Of a DNA stretch of 62,176 nt, positions 61,544 through 62,176 are shown piece by piece. The DNA lies in the NCBI GenBank assembly GCA_016795425.1, contig JAEUHG010000039.1:1-62176 (forward strand). The letters run 5' to 3'. The translations under genes were made by a program, and so were the position numbers. Origin of the DNA: Verrucomicrobiales bacterium. GTDB lineage: Bacteria > Verrucomicrobiota > Verrucomicrobiia > Limisphaerales > CAIMTB01. The notes below the pieces were generated by a model, which saw nothing but the letters and a program-made list of their open reading frames with translations, did not search any database and was not told where the DNA came from. Each line of letters opens with the position of its first letter. Position 1 is the first letter of the stretch.

Positions 61544-62176
61544 ATGAAAAAGAGGTACCGCATGTTCCGCCGTGGTCGCGTCTTCTGGGCCCAGGACAAC
61601 GAGACCGGCAAGCAGGAGACGCTTCGAACCCGCGAACGCATCGTAGCCGAGCGCCTCCTGCATGCCAAGAACGAGGCCCACCTTCAGCCCGTCATCAACA
61701 TGCAGATCGCCCGCGCCTACCTCATGGTCGGCGATCCGCAGTCCGCCAAGCGCACGTGGCAGGACGTGATGGGGGAGATCGTGAAGCTCAAGCACGGCGA
61801 AACCCAACGCCGATGGCGGGTGGCGGCGAAGGACCAAGCGTTTGCGAGCATTCAGAAGCTCCCGCTCCTCGAAACCCGGGCGGAACACCTCCTGCGAGCG
61901 ATGGAAAAGGGCGGCGTCGCCACCAACGTCTACCTGCGCCGCATCCATAATTTCGCGCTCGGGATGAATTGGCTCCCGGTCGCCGTCATCCCGGTGCGCC
62001 AGTGGCCGAGTGTGCGCTACAAAGCTAAACGCGCGATCACGCTCCTGGAGCATCGAGCGATCGTTGCGCGTGAAACCAATCCCGAGCGCCGGGCGTTTTA
62101 CGAACTCTCCTGGCACCTTGGGGCCACGCAATCCGACATCGCCTTATTGTAAGCCTAAAACATCGACTGCAAGGAC
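61544..62176 (+). pseudogene. Tyrosine recombinase/integrase, frame interrupted by stop codons and cut by window edge
   Basis: The intact N-terminal part (203 codons from ATG 61544) has the arm-binding-like start FRRGRVFWAQDNETGKQE and a SAM-like core-binding domain around AEHLLRAMEKGGVATNVYLRRIHNFALGMNWLP. The start of the catalytic domain follows (ITLLEHRAIVARETNPERRAFYELSWHLGATQSDIALL). The frame then meets TAA at 62150 and again at 62156. The codons after the second stop still read NIDCKD, which fits the continuation expected in this family. The gene therefore looks decayed. It lies 173 bases downstream of tRNA-Cys, in the same direction, as integrases of tRNA-inserted elements usually do. 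The catalytic residues are outside the window. Confidence 0.75.

Noticed and set aside
1..62176. CRISPR arrays, toxin-antitoxin pairs or a full insertion sequence
   Set aside because: No regularly spaced repeats, no transposase gene and no convincing toxin/antitoxin pair were seen on reading both strands.

Overview
The window looks like a chromosomal segment from a GC-rich Gram-negative bacterium, most likely of the phylum Verrucomicrobiota. The clues are prepilin-like proteins with a C-terminal H-X9-DG motif, a PEP-CTERM protein inside an exopolysaccharide locus, a fused SecDF, lipid A/LPS genes, a large FG-GAP/ASPIC-UnbV protein, and frequent GTG/TTG starts with few strong Shine-Dalgarno sites. 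The phylum is inferred from gene content and was not tested by a search. Almost every base lies in a recognisable gene. The only gene-free stretch above 300 bases is 57007-57378.

Layout. 1-6300 (minus): a truncated metallophosphoesterase, an arginine cluster (argC, a LOG-family hydrolase, a prepilin-like gene, argJ, argB), then rplM-rpsI with a clear terminator. 6400-9720: an NAD(P)H:quinone-reductase-like enzyme, an OmpA/MotB-like protein and a cysteine desulfurase. 9900-15540: assimilatory sulfate reduction (sulfite reductase, cysH, cysD, cysN) interrupted by a 2-Cys peroxiredoxin gene. 15600-19640: a secreted beta-propeller protein, thpR, apbE and a secreted calcium-loop protein. 19640-22820 (minus): lpxK-lpxL-waaF for lipid A and LPS core. 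23000-29240: a phosphofructokinase predicted to use pyrophosphate, a Tat-exported Gfo/Idh/MocA oxidoreductase, a UreF-like gene coupled to mtnA, rhaM and a CtBP-like dehydrogenase. 29400-39370 (plus): yajC-secDF-terC-exoD-recJ-dnaE, with several start/stop overlaps. 39460-48080: a cupin, then (minus) an exopolysaccharide export locus (BY-kinase, Wza-like export protein, outer-membrane barrel), a PEP-CTERM gene with its own promoter and terminator, murJ, a VTT-domain protein and a glycosyltransferase. 48200-54930: Sua5-type tsaC, trpD, mtnP, a class II aldolase, rhaB, and a DUF2089 regulator overlapping an unknown membrane-protein gene. 55170-61040: typA, a duplicated outer-membrane barrel, a CRTAC1/UnbV-like protein and a second prepilin-like gene. 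61296 to the end: tRNA-Cys followed by a tyrosine-integrase gene whose frame is broken by stop codons.

Together the genes are mostly housekeeping (arginine, sulfur, methionine salvage, tryptophan, replication, translation, secretion, envelope) with envelope and exopolysaccharide accessory genes. The least explained parts are the DUF2089/membrane-protein pair with a nested AT-rich palindrome upstream, the UreF-like gene coupled to mtnA, the autonomous PEP-CTERM unit, and the edge of an integrated element at tRNA-Cys whose body lies outside the window. No CRISPR array, rRNA gene or complete insertion sequence was seen.
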